Positions 46,220 to 57,700 of a stretch of DNA of 64,000 bases are shown in pieces. The DNA comes from Actinomycetales bacterium. GTDB taxonomy: Bacteria; Actinomycetota; Actinomycetes; Actinomycetales; Microbacteriaceae. The DNA is taken from the NCBI GenBank assembly GCA_015654475.1, contig JAATGV010000008.1, positions 62,001-126,000 of the forward strand, given 5' to 3'. Below the pieces are notes generated by a model that saw only the letters and a program-made list of their open reading frames with translations, made no database searches and was not told the origin of the DNA. Within the stretch, counting starts at the first letter, position 1; each line of letters starts with the position of its first letter. Position numbers and translations under genes: made by a program.

Positions 46220-47911
46220 CTAATCTGCCTCGGATGTGGCCGTCCCGGAATACACCACTTGACCACCGATGATCGTGGTGGCATTGCGAGTGAGCCAGAT
46301 GTCCTCTGGCGAGACATCGAATGGGTTGGCGTTCGCGATGGCGATATCCGCTGGGGCCCCGATCTCGATGCGACCGAGGGTGTCATCGAGAAACACGCGG
46401 GAACTCCCGCGGGTGTAAGCGGTGATGCACGTTCCGAGGCTGAGCGCCTCGTCGGGCGCGAGCGGCGGTAGAGACGTCTCGCCCGGTTCCAAACGATTCA
46501 CAGCGACATGGATGGCCTGCCAGGGATCCGGGGTGGACACCGGCCAGTCTGAGCCCATCGCGAGCGGCACCCTGGCCTTTTCGAGCGATGCAAAGGGATA
46601 TTGGATGTCGTATCGGTCCTGTCCGAACAGCGGCAGGTTGAGTTCGCGCATCTGCTGGCTGTTTGCCGCCCAGAGCGCCTGCATGTTGGCAATGGCGCCG
46701 GATGCGACGAAACGTGGAATGTCTTCCAGATCCATCGACTGAAGGTGAGCGATGTGATGGTTCAAGGCGGGATCGCCTCCGGCCGCTTTGACGGCCTCGA
46801 GAACTTCGAGGCTATCGGCGATGGCACGGTCGCCAATGGCGTGGAAGTGGAGCTGGAACCCGGCTAGGGCAAGCTTGGGGAGGATATCGAGCAAGACAGC
46901 CTGGTCGAAGTGACTGGTACCGAGATCATCCGTCGGATGACCGCATGCATCGAGGTACGGTTCCTTGAGCGCAGCGGTCTTGCTCTCGGGCACCCCATCC
47001 ATCATGACCTTGATCGCTGTCGCCCTCAGTCGATACCGGGGGTCGCTCACGCCGATTCGATCTCCGAATCGGTGCCGTTGTGCGATATATCCGGCGACTG
47101 CCTCGTCCACGGTGTCGAGGGTGATATCTCGACGCAGCCACAGGGCAGCGGTGACGATGTGGTTGAGGAGGCCGCGATCCACGGTTTCGAGGTAGGCCTC
47201 GGTCGAATCCCCCGAGCCCGCGTATTCTCCGACGATGGCATCGTGCCAGCCGGTTACGCCAAGACTGTGGTAGTAATTTTGTGCCTCGACGATGGCATCC
47301 ACTCGCTGATCCAAGCTGGGGATGGGCAGGAACTTCTGGAATATCTCCATTGCACCCTCTTGGAATGTTCCTGTCGGTCGGCCAGCCTCGTCCCTGTCGA
47401 TGATCCCGTCTGCAGGGTCGGCAGAAGCCTCCGTGACTCCCGCTGCAGCGATGCCCGCCGGCGATACCCATGCCCCATGATGATCGGCGTTGACCAGGTA
47501 GATCTTTTTGCCGGGAGCAGCGGCCTCAAGCAAGTCCGCGCTCGGCTTCCCGTCTGGGAAATGCTGCATATGCCATCCGCCACCGACGATCCAGTCGAGT
47601 TGTGGGTGGGCAGCAACGAACTCTGACACCATGGCAACCGCATGGTCGGCGTCGGTGGAGTCCGTGAGGTCGCAGGAGAGCCGCTCGAGACCGGCTTGAA
47701 CCGGGTGGGCGTGGCAGTCCAGAAATCCCGGGGTGACCAGCCCGCCATGAGCGTCGATAACCTCAGCGTCCGCCGCGACGGCGGCCTCGACATCGTCATG
47801 GCTTCCGATGGCAGCGATAGCGCCATTCGCGATTCCGAGGCTGTCGGATGCGTCATCCACGCGTCCGTCGATGAAGAGTGCTGCGTTGGTGATGATGAGG
47901 TCGCGATTCAT
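46220..47911 (-). CDS. YtcJ-like metal-dependent amidohydrolase
   Basis: The 563-residue TIM-barrel protein has the metal motif DCHAHP after TPGFL, the later histidines FHAIGDRAIAD and NHHIAHLQ, and the final aspartate in MGSDWPVSTPDPW. A C-terminal beta-domain with GAPADIAI closes the composite domain. YtcJ-like enzymes hydrolyse amides or formamides with poorly known substrates. ATG 47911 gives better ribosome-binding spacing than ATG 47920. It lies before potA and diverges from an aldehyde dehydrogenase, suggesting it releases an amine fed into the same pathway. Confidence 0.9.
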   Translation of the reverse strand: MNRDLIITNAALFIDGRVDDASDSLGIANGAIAAIGSHDDVEAAVAADAEVIDAHGGLVTPGFLDCHAHPVQAGLERLSCDLTDSTDADHAVAMVSEFVAAHPQLDWIVGGGWHMQHFPDGKPSADLLEAAAPGKKIYLVNADHHGAWVSPAGIAAAGVTEASADPADGIIDRDEAGRPTGTFQEGAMEIFQKFLPIPSLDQRVDAIVEAQNYYHSLGVTGWHDAIVGEYAGSGDSTEAYLETVDRGLLNHIVTAALWLRRDITLDTVDEAVAGYIAQRHRFGDRIGVSDPRYRLRATAIKVMMDGVPESKTAALKEPYLDACGHPTDDLGTSHFDQAVLLDILPKLALAGFQLHFHAIGDRAIADSLEVLEAVKAAGGDPALNHHIAHLQSMDLEDIPRFVASGAIANMQALWAANSQQMRELNLPLFGQDRYDIQYPFASLEKARVPLAMGSDWPVSTPDPWQAIHVAVNRLEPGETSLPPLAPDEALSLGTCITAYTRGSSRVFLDDTLGRIEIGAPADIAIANANPFDVSPEDIWLTRNATTIIGGQVVYSGTATSEAD

Positions 47912-48020
47912 GAAATTCATTCTCTTTCGTGGTTGCGATTTTCGTGCACGGTAGCCGGTCCGAGGGTCGTTTTGCTCGGTCCTTTGCGCCGCATACTACG
48001 TTTCTCGTGTTTCCTGAGTG

Positions 48021-48052
48021 TTTACTCTGCCGCCCGTTTTGTCTCATAATCG
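48021..48052 (+). promoter_or_regulatory. Promoter and candidate operator of the second aldehyde dehydrogenase
   Basis: TTTACT (48021-48026) and CATAAT (48045-48050) are 18 bp apart. The shared motif TTTGTCTCA-nnn-TCG (48038-48052) overlaps the -10 box, a position suited to repression. The same intergenic region must also hold the amidohydrolase promoter in the other direction. Confidence 0.4.
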
Positions 48053-48118
48053 AAACACAACGCGATTAGGATGACCGCGTTGGCCCCATTACTTTCCTGG
48101 TCGCAAAGGAGCCCCCTC

Positions 48119-49546
48119 GTGGCAAAACTTCGGAACTTTATCGGTGGCGAGTATGTCGAATCCGACTCGACTCGGTCACTCGAACTCGTCGATCCTGTGA
48201 CAGAGGAGGTTTACGCCGAATCGCCGATATCGAATGCTGCGGACGTCGACCGAGCTTTTGCGGCCGCGGCCGAGGGATTCGAGGTATGGGGTCATAAAAC
48301 CACTCCGGCACAGCGCCAGCTCGCGCTCTTCCGTATCGCGGACGAGCTTGCGGAGCGTGCGGATGAATTCGCGGAGCTCGAGTCGCAAGACACCGGTAAG
48401 CCGCTCGGCTCTCTTGTCGAAGATGAGATCCTCGTCTCGGCCGACCAGATCCGATTCTTCGCCGGTGCAGCACGCAACTTGACTGGCCTTTCGTCGGGTG
48501 AGTACATGCCCGACCACACCTCGTCCATTCGCCGTGAGCCGATCGGGGTCGTGGCTCAGGTCGCGCCCTGGAACTATCCGCTCAACATGGCGACTTGGAA
48601 GTTCGCCCCAGCAATTGCCGCAGGCAACACCACTGTTCTCAAGCCGTCCGACACCACTCCGCAGTCCACTCTTCTTCTTGCGGAGATCGCGGCCAAGTAT
48701 CTTCCGGCGGGTGTGCTCAACGTCGTTGCGGGAGACCGCACTACAGGCGAGGCTCTCGTGGCACACCCGACTCCCCGGCTTGTCTCGATCACCGGTTCCG
48801 TGCGCGCGGGCATCGACGTCGCGGTTTCCGCGAGCACCGACCTCAAGCGCCTCCACCTCGAACTCGGTGGCAAAGCGCCGTGCATCGTCTTTCCGGATGC
48901 AGACCTCGACGCGGCGGCGGAGGGCATTGCCGGCGCGGGTCTGTTCAATGCCGGGCAAGACTGCACCGCTGCGACCCGGGTGCTCGTACACGCCTCTGTC
49001 GCCAAGGAGTTTTCGAAGCGTCTCTCAGCGGCGGCGGCAGCGCTCAAGACCGGTGACCGCCGTGATCCCGACACCTATTTCGGTCCGGTGAACAACGGCA
49101 GCCAGCTCGAGAGAGTTCTCGGAGTCATCGAAGGCATGCCGTCGCACGCATCGGTGATCACCGGAGGGCATCGCATCGACGGCAAGGGATACTTCATCGA
49201 GCCGACGGTCGTCACCGGCTTGCTGCAAGACGACGATCCAAGCCAGAAAGAGATTTTCGGCCCGGTCATCACCGTCCAGACTTTCGAAACCGAAGCCGAG
49301 GCACTCGCATCGGCCAACGGCGTCGAATATGGGCTCGCGTCGTCCGTGTGGACCACGAATCAGGGCATTGCCGGACGCTTTGCCCGCGACCTCGACTTCG
49401 GCTGCGTCTGGATCAACACACACATCCCGATCGTTGCGGAGATGCCGCACGGCGGGTACAAGCATTCCGGGTATGGTAAAGATCTGTCGATGTTTTCATT
49501 CGAGGAGTACACGCGAATCAAACACGTCATGTCGTTCATTGGTTAG
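48119..49546 (+). CDS. Aldehyde dehydrogenase, gamma-aminobutyraldehyde/betaine aldehyde type
   Basis: The 475-residue enzyme shows PWNYPLNMATWKFAP, LKPSDTTPQS, TGSVRAGIDV, LELGGKAPCIV and the nucleophile Cys in NAGQDCTAATR, the GQ-D-C-TAA form typical of 4-aminobutyraldehyde dehydrogenases. EIFGPVITV and HGGYKHSGYGKD follow. GTG 48119 has AAGGAG 7 bp upstream, so the ATG at 48071 is rejected. It would turn the aldehyde from putrescine transamination into GABA. It reads toward the signalling run 32 bp downstream. Confidence 0.9.
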   Translation: MAKLRNFIGGEYVESDSTRSLELVDPVTEEVYAESPISNAADVDRAFAAAAEGFEVWGHKTTPAQRQLALFRIADELAERADEFAELESQDTGKPLGSLVEDEILVSADQIRFFAGAARNLTGLSSGEYMPDHTSSIRREPIGVVAQVAPWNYPLNMATWKFAPAIAAGNTTVLKPSDTTPQSTLLLAEIAAKYLPAGVLNVVAGDRTTGEALVAHPTPRLVSITGSVRAGIDVAVSASTDLKRLHLELGGKAPCIVFPDADLDAAAEGIAGAGLFNAGQDCTAATRVLVHASVAKEFSKRLSAAAAALKTGDRRDPDTYFGPVNNGSQLERVLGVIEGMPSHASVITGGHRIDGKGYFIEPTVVTGLLQDDDPSQKEIFGPVITVQTFETEAEALASANGVEYGLASSVWTTNQGIAGRFARDLDFGCVWINTHIPIVAEMPHGGYKHSGYGKDLSMFSFEEYTRIKHVMSFIG

Positions 49547-49578
49547 GTTCCTGGTCTGGGGCGTTCTGAGGATAGTCT

Positions 49579-50457
49579 GTGGTGTTGTGCGGTCAGCCTG
49601 ACGGGGAGTATCTAAGCGCGGCTGATGCCGAGAACTTCATCGCCGTTCCAGGGAGGGTGAACCGCTTTACCTGGGCGATGCGATCGGATGTCGGCAGGCG
49701 ACGGCCGAGAAATGAAGATAGCGCCATCTCCACCGGAACGGTTTTCGCTGTTGCCGATGGGATGGGCGGGCACGCCGCTGGTGACCTCGCGAGTGCGGCG
49801 GTGGTGCAGCAGTTTGATGCCGAGGCTCTGTCGTTCCCGGTGATGCCAGAAGACATATACGGGACGCTCACTCGCGCGAGCGAATCGGTGTCTCGAATTT
49901 CTGAAGCCGCGATGCGGGAAGCAGGCACCACTGTCACGGGTGTCGCGCTCACAGAGGTCGACTCGATCCTGTCATGGCTTGTCTTCAACATCGGAGACTC
50001 TCGTGTCTATGCGCAACGGGATAGCGAACTCGTTCAAGTCACCCGTGACCATTCGGTGGTCGCCGAGATGGTGGCACAGGGAAAGATCAGCGAGGAAGAG
50101 GCTGAATTCCATCCTGATCGCAATCAGATTCTCAAGGCAGTCGGTTTTGACATGGACCCGGTGCCCGACTTCTGGTCAACACCGGTGATCGCCGGGATGC
50201 GCATTCTCGTATGCAGCGATGGCTTGACCAAAGAGGTCCGAAACCCCCAGATCGCTGAAATCCTCGCGACAACGAGTACACCGGCAGACGCCGCCGATTC
50301 TCTTGTCGCCGCGGCTCTCGGCAACCAGGGCGGCGACAACGTGACGGTGATCGTTGTGGATACGGTGGCAGAATTCCCCGACTCGACTGGGTCGACCTCG
50401 ACGGCCTCAGCCGCGAGCGCTGGCGCCGAGGATACTCGACCGCGTGCGGTGGGTTAA
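49579..50457 (+). CDS. PP2C-family Ser/Thr protein phosphatase
   Basis: The 292-residue phosphatase has all PP2C motifs: RNEDS, VADGMGGHAAG with metal ligand Asp60, NIGDSRVY, DHS, CSDGLT and GGDNVTVIVV. Unlike PstP of many actinobacteria it has no membrane segment. A Ser/Ala/Thr tail of ~30 residues ends it. GTG 49579 is the most plausible start by length. It precedes a Ser/Thr kinase and should reverse that kinase's phosphorylation, including of the FHA protein at the end of the run. Confidence 0.9.
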   Translation: MVLCGQPDGEYLSAADAENFIAVPGRVNRFTWAMRSDVGRRRPRNEDSAISTGTVFAVADGMGGHAAGDLASAAVVQQFDAEALSFPVMPEDIYGTLTRASESVSRISEAAMREAGTTVTGVALTEVDSILSWLVFNIGDSRVYAQRDSELVQVTRDHSVVAEMVAQGKISEEEAEFHPDRNQILKAVGFDMDPVPDFWSTPVIAGMRILVCSDGLTKEVRNPQIAEILATTSTPADAADSLVAAALGNQGGDNVTVIVVDTVAEFPDSTGSTSTASAASAGAEDTRPRAVG

Positions 50458-50607
50458 TCACAACCGCGCCGCCGCATGGTCGCACTCTGGCCAAGAATCC
50501 GTAACATTGGCTTGTCAGCAAAAATTGGCATTGAGTCGTTGAGGTCTTCACGATATGCGTCTGAGTAGCACCTGAACGTCTCCGTGAAAGAGAGGAACGG
50601 GGCGCAA

Positions 50608-51717
50608 ATGGCAGAAACGTCGATGTTGCCGCCGCCAATCTTGACGGGCTACAGCTACATTCGCCCTCTGGGCTCCGGTGGTTTCGCAGATGTCTATCTC
50701 TTCGACCAGAACATGCCGCGGCGTCGGGTGGCCATCAAGGTCTTGCGTGCGTCTGATCTGAATCCCGCGGCTACCGCGTCGTTTCGAGATGAAGCCAACG
50801 TCACTGCTCGTATGAGTTCTCATCCAGCGATCTTGACGATTTTCGATGCGAGCGTTTCCAGCGATGGCCGACCATACATTGCGATGGAGCACTGCACGGG
50901 CTCGTATAGCGAACGGTACAAGGCCGGGATGATCCCTGTCCCCGAGGTGCTTCGTACCGGTGTCAAGATCGGTGGCGCATTGCAGAGCCTTCACCAGTCA
51001 GGGTTTTTGCATCGGGATATCAAGCCGTCGAATATTTTGGTCACGGAGTTCGGCCTGCCGGTGCTTGGCGACTTCAGCATTGCCGCTTCATTGGAGGCCG
51101 TCGGTGGCGACGTTGTCGGCATGTCCGTGCCGTGGAGTGCTCCCGAGGTCATCAATGAGCGGACCGCCGGCTCGGTCCAATCAGAGGTGTATTCGTTTGC
51201 AGCGACACTGTTCACTCTTTTCCAGCGGTATTCGCCCGCTCAAATCCCTGGCGCGGACAACTCTCGCGACACGATGTCCGCGCGCATCCGTGCAGGAAAA
51301 CAGCAACCATTGACCCGACCCGATGTGCCCGGCCCGGCCCGAGACGTCATCACGCGTGCGCTGTCGAATGATGTTCGCCGCCGGCCGCAGTCGATCGCGG
51401 AGATGGTTGCACAGTTGCAGCGTGCTGAACTAGCACTTGGCCTTGCAGCGACGACCGCCGAGTATGCGACGCAGGATGCGCTTGCTTCGACGTCGATCCC
51501 TGGCGGCGATTCCGGACCTGTGGTCGTGCGCAGTTCTGTCGTGTACGAGTCACGCAGACCACCACGCCAGATGCCACAGTTTGAAGCACCGCACCGTGAT
51601 GACGAGCCGGCCTCCTCAGCTTCGCGAGGCGATAGGCGTCTTATCATGGTGCTCGCCGGGGTTGCGGTCGTTGCGATCGCCGTCATAGCGACCATCCTGA
51701 TTCAGCGAGGAATGTGA
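50608..51717 (+). CDS. Membrane-anchored Ser/Thr protein kinase without sensor domain
   Basis: The 369-residue Hanks-type kinase has the glycine loop GSGGFADV (22-29), Lys44 in VAIKVL, catalytic loop HRDIKPSN (135-142) and the APE motif. The DFG motif is DFS (155-157), retaining the metal-binding Asp. After a ~70-residue linker a single membrane segment (about 342-366) is followed by almost nothing, so there is no PASTA or other outside sensor. Its TGA overlaps the GTG of the giant surface-protein gene, so the two are made together. Confidence 0.9.
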   Translation: MAETSMLPPPILTGYSYIRPLGSGGFADVYLFDQNMPRRRVAIKVLRASDLNPAATASFRDEANVTARMSSHPAILTIFDASVSSDGRPYIAMEHCTGSYSERYKAGMIPVPEVLRTGVKIGGALQSLHQSGFLHRDIKPSNILVTEFGLPVLGDFSIAASLEAVGGDVVGMSVPWSAPEVINERTAGSVQSEVYSFAATLFTLFQRYSPAQIPGADNSRDTMSARIRAGKQQPLTRPDVPGPARDVITRALSNDVRRRPQSIAEMVAQLQRAELALGLAATTAEYATQDALASTSIPGGDSGPVVVRSSVVYESRRPPRQMPQFEAPHRDDEPASSASRGDRRLIMVLAGVAVVAIAVIATILIQRGM

Positions 51718-54700
51718 ATAGGGGAGCTGCGTTGGGGGCAATGCGCAAACGAGTGATACCGGGAGTCAGCTCGATCCTCGTGGTGGGCCTGGCCGTGTCG
51801 GCTGCGTTCCTCACGACCGGGTTCAAGCCGATCGAGTCCGAGACATCTGTGGACAATGTCTGGATATCGCGTGGCGGCAGTGACGCGATCAACCAGGGCA
51901 CGGCTTATTCTCGGGTCAACCTCTCTGCGGGGGAGCTGGACGCCTTTTTGAGCGCGGACGATTCTGGCGTAACGCTGGCCAGTGTTGGTTCGTCGACGGT
52001 CGGGGTGTCGGGAACAACTGTGTTCGCTGTCAATGATGCCAATCCCGTTGTGGATCTCGCTGGTGGCAAAGTGGCCGAGGCGGATCAACTGGCGACGGGG
52101 GCTTCGATCAGCCAGATCTTCGTCGGTGGCGGCACAGCGCTCTTGCTTGATGCCTCGGAGGGCAAAGCATTCGCGGGATCCGGAGCAAGCTTCCTTCAAC
52201 TCAAGGCCACGTTCTCCGAGATCGAAGTGCCTGGCAAAGTGCTCACCGGCCAGGTCTCCACGACAGGTGTGATCTACCTGCTTGTTCAAACTGATACAGA
52301 GTTGACCGTTCGGACCTATTCGCTCACCGATCGCAAACTTATGACTAGCGCAACGCTGACGTCGGCGCTCGCCACCGGTGCTGTGACCTCGCTGGCGGTC
52401 GTCGGTGACCAATGGGCAGTCCTTTCGCGCTCGGCGAGCGCGGAATCGGCGAGTGTGTTTACTGCGAACGCGCTCGGTGGTGCAGATATCTCTGCTGTCC
52501 TGGGTGGCGACAATATCGGAGGATCCGTCTTCGAGCAGCGTTCCGCGGGCGGGTCGCGAGTCTTCGTCGGTGTGACAAACGGGCTCATTGGCGTGCCACT
52601 TGAGAACCCGGCTTCGGCGGCTCCGGTGGACGTTGCCGGCTTACAGACGGCGGCCGTCTCGCCACTGCTTTCCGACTCGCAGGGGTGCGTAGTCGGTGCG
52701 TGGATCGAGAGTTCAGCCAACGCCGGCGTTGTCGCGACGATATGCGGGGACGAGGCCCCAACCACTATGGCGTTGAGCTCCCCGGCAGATGCGGCGTCCG
52801 GGACGGCAACTCCTGTGCTCATGATTCGAGGCAACGGAGCGAACATGGTCGTGAACGATGTCGTCTCCGGTCGTGCATGGAGGCTCGACGGTACCCCGAT
52901 CGCATCGTCGTGGACTTGGAATGATCCAAACTCATCCGATCAATCCCAGGAAACAGTCCGGACCGAACAGCAGGTGAGGGAAGACCCCGAGCCGCCGGTG
53001 GCGAATGCCGATGCGTTCTCGATCCGGCCGGGGCTCACGTCGCTCGTGCCCGTTCTGCTCAACGACACCGATCCCAATGGCGACCCTTTTTATATTGCTC
53101 AGGATGCGAATAACAAAGCCAGGGTGGAGCAGCCCGCCCCGGCGGGTGTGTCCATGCAAGTTGTAGGCGATGGAACAAAGCTCGCGGTCACGGTGCCGCG
53201 ATCGATGGAGTCCGGCACGATAGCCATCACCTATGTGGCCACCGACGGCACCGTGCCCGATTCCGCGACCGGCGGGCTCTATTCCAATCGTGCAGCGGTG
53301 AACCTGACGATCGTCTCCGACGATTCGAACAGCCCCCCTATCCAGGTACAGACGGATGACTCAGACATCGCGGTGGCAGCGGGCGGGAGTGCGGTCGTCA
53401 ATGTGTTGCAGTGGTGGGCGGACAAAGAGCTCGATCCGCTGGTCGTGAGTGCTGCGGTATTCGATACGCGTAGCCAGGCGGCGGAAGCGTCGCTGGTCGT
53501 CCAGCCGGACGGCAGTATCCTCTTCCGCCATTTCGGCAGTTCGGGTCGAGGTCCCTATCAGGTCAGCTACACCGTTGACGACGGCCACGGTGGGAGAACG
53601 GAGGGTGAGCTCACCTTCACCATTACCGATCAGATGACAGCGGGCAACTTCGCGGTGAGCACGGTTGCCGGTTCGCCGGTCACTATCGACCTGACGTCGT
53701 GGGTGCATGGCGCTTCGAGCGCGGCGAAGGTGAGTACGAAAGACCCCACGGGAGTCAGTTTTCCCGATGGCCTCTTCGGCTTCGTCTTCACTGCAGAAAA
53801 ATCTGGGGACTACCGGAAGAGCTACGTAGTCTCCGACAAGGGCTCGGTGTCTGGGGTCGTCCTGATTCATGTTGCAGAACCGAACGCGAGCGAACTGAGC
53901 GTGGCACCGATGACGCTCGCCGTACGCACGGGCGCCTACCAGACCGTTGACGTGTCGTCGGCCGTGACCGGCGCGGGCAGCGATGTGGCCCTTGTCAGCG
54001 AGCTCACCTCGGCGAAGAAGAAGGTCGACGCAGCTGTGCTCGACTACAGCAGGGTAAGAGTGATCACGAACGCGTCGGTAGGGCCCGACGATGGTGGCAC
54101 CACCATCGATGTATTGACCTTCACGGTGCACGCTGGAGACCGGACCGCGACCGGCCAGATCAGTATCTATCTGGAGATTCCCCAAAGCGGTGCGGCGGCC
54201 CCGGTAGCAGTCGACGATGCCGTCACAGTCGTCTCTGGCGAGCAGGTGGATATCCCGGTGCTCGACAACGATCGCGACCCAAATGGTGGTGCGCTCAGCC
54301 TCAATGCCGCATGGACGAGTCAAAACCCGGATGGGAGGGGAGCCCCCGCCGTATCGGCAGAAAGCGGCGTCTACTTCCCGTCAGGCAGTGTGATCCGCTA
54401 CCTTGCTCCCGATTCAACCGACGTCACCAAGACGGTCACATTCAACTATGAGGTCATAGGCTCGGCGGATGATGGCGGTTCAGGCTCTTCCTCGCGCGCC
54501 CAGGCAGCGGTGACGGTGACGATCGTTCCGATAAGCAACACGACGGCGACGAGTGCCCCGACTCTTACCGCGCGGGTTGTCTCGGGGGGCAGTGTGACGA
54601 TCGCGGCCCCAACCGTCGTCGGGAATGTCATGCAGCACGCATACTTCGAGTCCACCGCGATCGATGGACACGACAAGGGGATAGCCACAATCGCGGGCGA

Positions 54701-57700
54701 TCGCGGGTCGCTGACCTATGTTGCGCCTGTTGTCGCCGCGAGCACGACACTGACCTTCGGGTACACGGTCCAATTGGGCTCGGGGGCGACAGCCCAGGGA
54801 ATCGTACGTGTCGGGGTGGCCGCGTTCACCGGCAACTCCGCACCGATCGCGGTCACGGACTTTGTCTCGGTCAAGGCCGGCCAAGCGGCGCGCGTCGATC
54901 CGGTCGCCAACGACATCGCAACCAATCCTGCGAACGCCTTATCCCTCGGCACGCTCAAGTTACGCGACGCGACCAATGCAGTCGCTTACGAGGTCGGTAG
55001 CACCAATGACCCTGACTCGCATACTCGCGCCGATCCGACTGTCACGATATCCAAGGCGCATGGCGCACCGAATACCCTGGTCATCGCTCCGATCGGCGGT
55101 CAGAGCGTGTCCAAGGTCACGATCGCTTACCAAGTCGACGAGGCGGAGGTCGGTTCTGCCCCCGGAACCATCGTCGTCACGTTCGCCAGCGGAGATGTCA
55201 ACGTGTTTCCCGTGATTTCAGATACCACGGTCACCGCCCAGGACTACTCGACAGATGGAGCCACCTTCGATGTCGATGTGGTCGCGGGCAAAGTGGCGTG
55301 GCCAAGCGGCGACCCGAACACTCTTGCGGTTCACGACTTCCTCGGCCTTGGCGGCATAGAAATCTCCGGACATACCGTGACAGGGGTTCGTCACGAATCC
55401 ACGGTGTGCATTCCGTTGAGCTTCACTGGTACCGCCAATGACGGCACGGAGGTTGTCGGCTATGGATTTCTCATCGTTCTTGGGTCGAATGTGGAGTCGC
55501 CGAGTCTGAAGTCGACCGCCGCAGTCGTGGTGAACGCAGGTGAGTCGCATACTTTCGATATCCGCAATGATGTGGTTGCACCGGTGGGAAGCTCCGTCGA
55601 GCTTGTCTCGGTTGTGCCCACGAGTGTCGAAGGCACGGCAGTCAAAGATAGCGACTCAACCATCACCTACACTGCGAACGACGATGGCGGCGGCGCCGAC
55701 TCGGTGCCGTTCGTGCTCGACTACTCCGTCAACGGAACGCCCAAGGAGGTGACGCTCGCCTTTTCGGTGACCGTGATCTCACGAACACCCGACTTCACGC
55801 TTGTGGGCCGCGAACCGGTGCAGATCGCCGCAGCGGACAGCCAGTCGGTCTCCCTGAAAACTCTTGTCACGAACTGGACGGGGACTCCGGCCGAGAAAGA
55901 AAAGCTCAATTACTCGATAACTCCGATCGATGCGGAAAAGGCGCGAACCCAGCTCTCTGCATTCAGCACCGTTGGGACCTTGGATGCGCCCTGGACGCTC
56001 ACCGCTCAATCCAACGCCCGGTCGGGAACGAGTCTCAGTTTCACCCTCAAAGTGTCGAGCTCGGGCGGTACCAGCCACACAATTACGCTCGAGGTGCGAA
56101 TCGTCGACAGCAATCGTGACCTGCCAAAGGCGGCATCGTGCACCGCACGCATCGATCTGAGCGGCAACGCCAAGATCGTGACAACCATCGCTGTGGCAAA
56201 TGCCGCAAGCGCTGCCCACTGCACCGGCGAGTACAACCCGTTTTCCGGCACCGACCTGAGCGTCTCAGTCGTGGCGACGTCGGCACCGAGCGGTGTCGGC
56301 TTCGTTGCGCAAGATGGATCGATCAGCGTCACCATCGACAATCCCGCGGCCCAAGTCGGCGGCACGGTGACGGTTCAGTTCGCGGTCAAAGACTCGCAGG
56401 GGCGCACGTCGGCCAATAGCAGCCCGGGCCGGCTGAGCATCGAACTTCTCGCGCGGCCGGCCACGCCTGCGCTCTCGGTGTCCGCATATGACACTTCGAG
56501 CGTTACCTTCCAGATTCGACAGGGCGATGGCAGTTCGGCGGACGAGTATGTCTTGGAAAGCCGTCCGGCAGGGTCGAGGGGCGGAACCTGGTCCACGGCG
56601 GCCACCGCGAGCGGGCCCGGTCAGGCGACGATCAAGGTGACCGATTTCGGTGGTGGTGGCAGCGGCTTCGCTCGCGACTTCCGTGTTTACGCGAAGAATA
56701 GTGTCGATTCGTCCGCCACGAGCCCGGTCTTGTCTGCGGTATATCCGCAAGCAAGACAAGACCGGCCCGTGTCGCTGTCTTGGAGCCCCGATCAGGCCAA
56801 AGACGGGTCGGTGAACCTCGTGATCAACGGACTGGGCACGACGGCGGAAGAATGGGTGATCACAGGTGGCACGAGCGATCGCACTGTGCCGAACGACAAG
56901 TCAGTTCGTCAATCAGTGGCGCTGACGATTGCCGCTGGATCGCAAGAGATCACCGTGGCAGGCAAGACCACGGCCTGTGGCCCGTGCGCGACTGCGGCCG
57001 GGCCGGGCCTGGCCTCCGGCACCTCCAGCGTCACCGCGACTGCGTTCGGTGCGCCAAGCGTCTCGATCGACGAGGCGAAGATCACGTCGACGGGCAAATC
57101 CCAAGTCTCATTCACGCCCACCATGGCTGGACCAGATCCGAGCAACCCTGGCAAGGGTTACGTTGCTACCGGCGATGCGTGGCAGTGGACTTATTGTGTG
57201 TCGATCGTGACCTCGCAGCCGACCGGGGGTTCATGTGCTGCAAATGCATCGGGCGCCCAGGCGGGCATGGTCGCCATTGATGGTCGGCAAATTGTTGTGC
57301 CTGTCGATCTCGACGGTGCGGGCACCAAGTACGCCATCGTCACGATCTCGAATGGCAAGAACACTGTGACCGAGTACTCGGGCAAACTGGTGCTCTGGCC
57401 GACGAGCGCAGCGCTCAAGGCCAGATACTCGTATTCCATCAGCCCATCGACCGAGGACGACAGGTGGTTCGTGCCGAGAGTGGCCGCAAGTGGACCTGCG
57501 ATCCCCGGTGGATTCGCCTATGAATTCATGTGGGGAGATCTCGCATCGAGCAACGGCGACTGGACGAGTACGAAGCTCGAACTCGCGGCCTTCAACAGCG
57601 CAAACGTGCAGGTTCGCGCCTGTGTGGAAGGTGAATGCGCCGATTGGGTAGCACTTGCCTCACCGCCCAATGGCGACAAACCTGTTGCCTTCACAGGCCT

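Noticed and set aside
53361-54323. A 320-codon minus-strand open frame inside the giant surface-protein gene
   Set aside because: The plus-strand frame has clear domain motifs throughout. The antisense frame has none.
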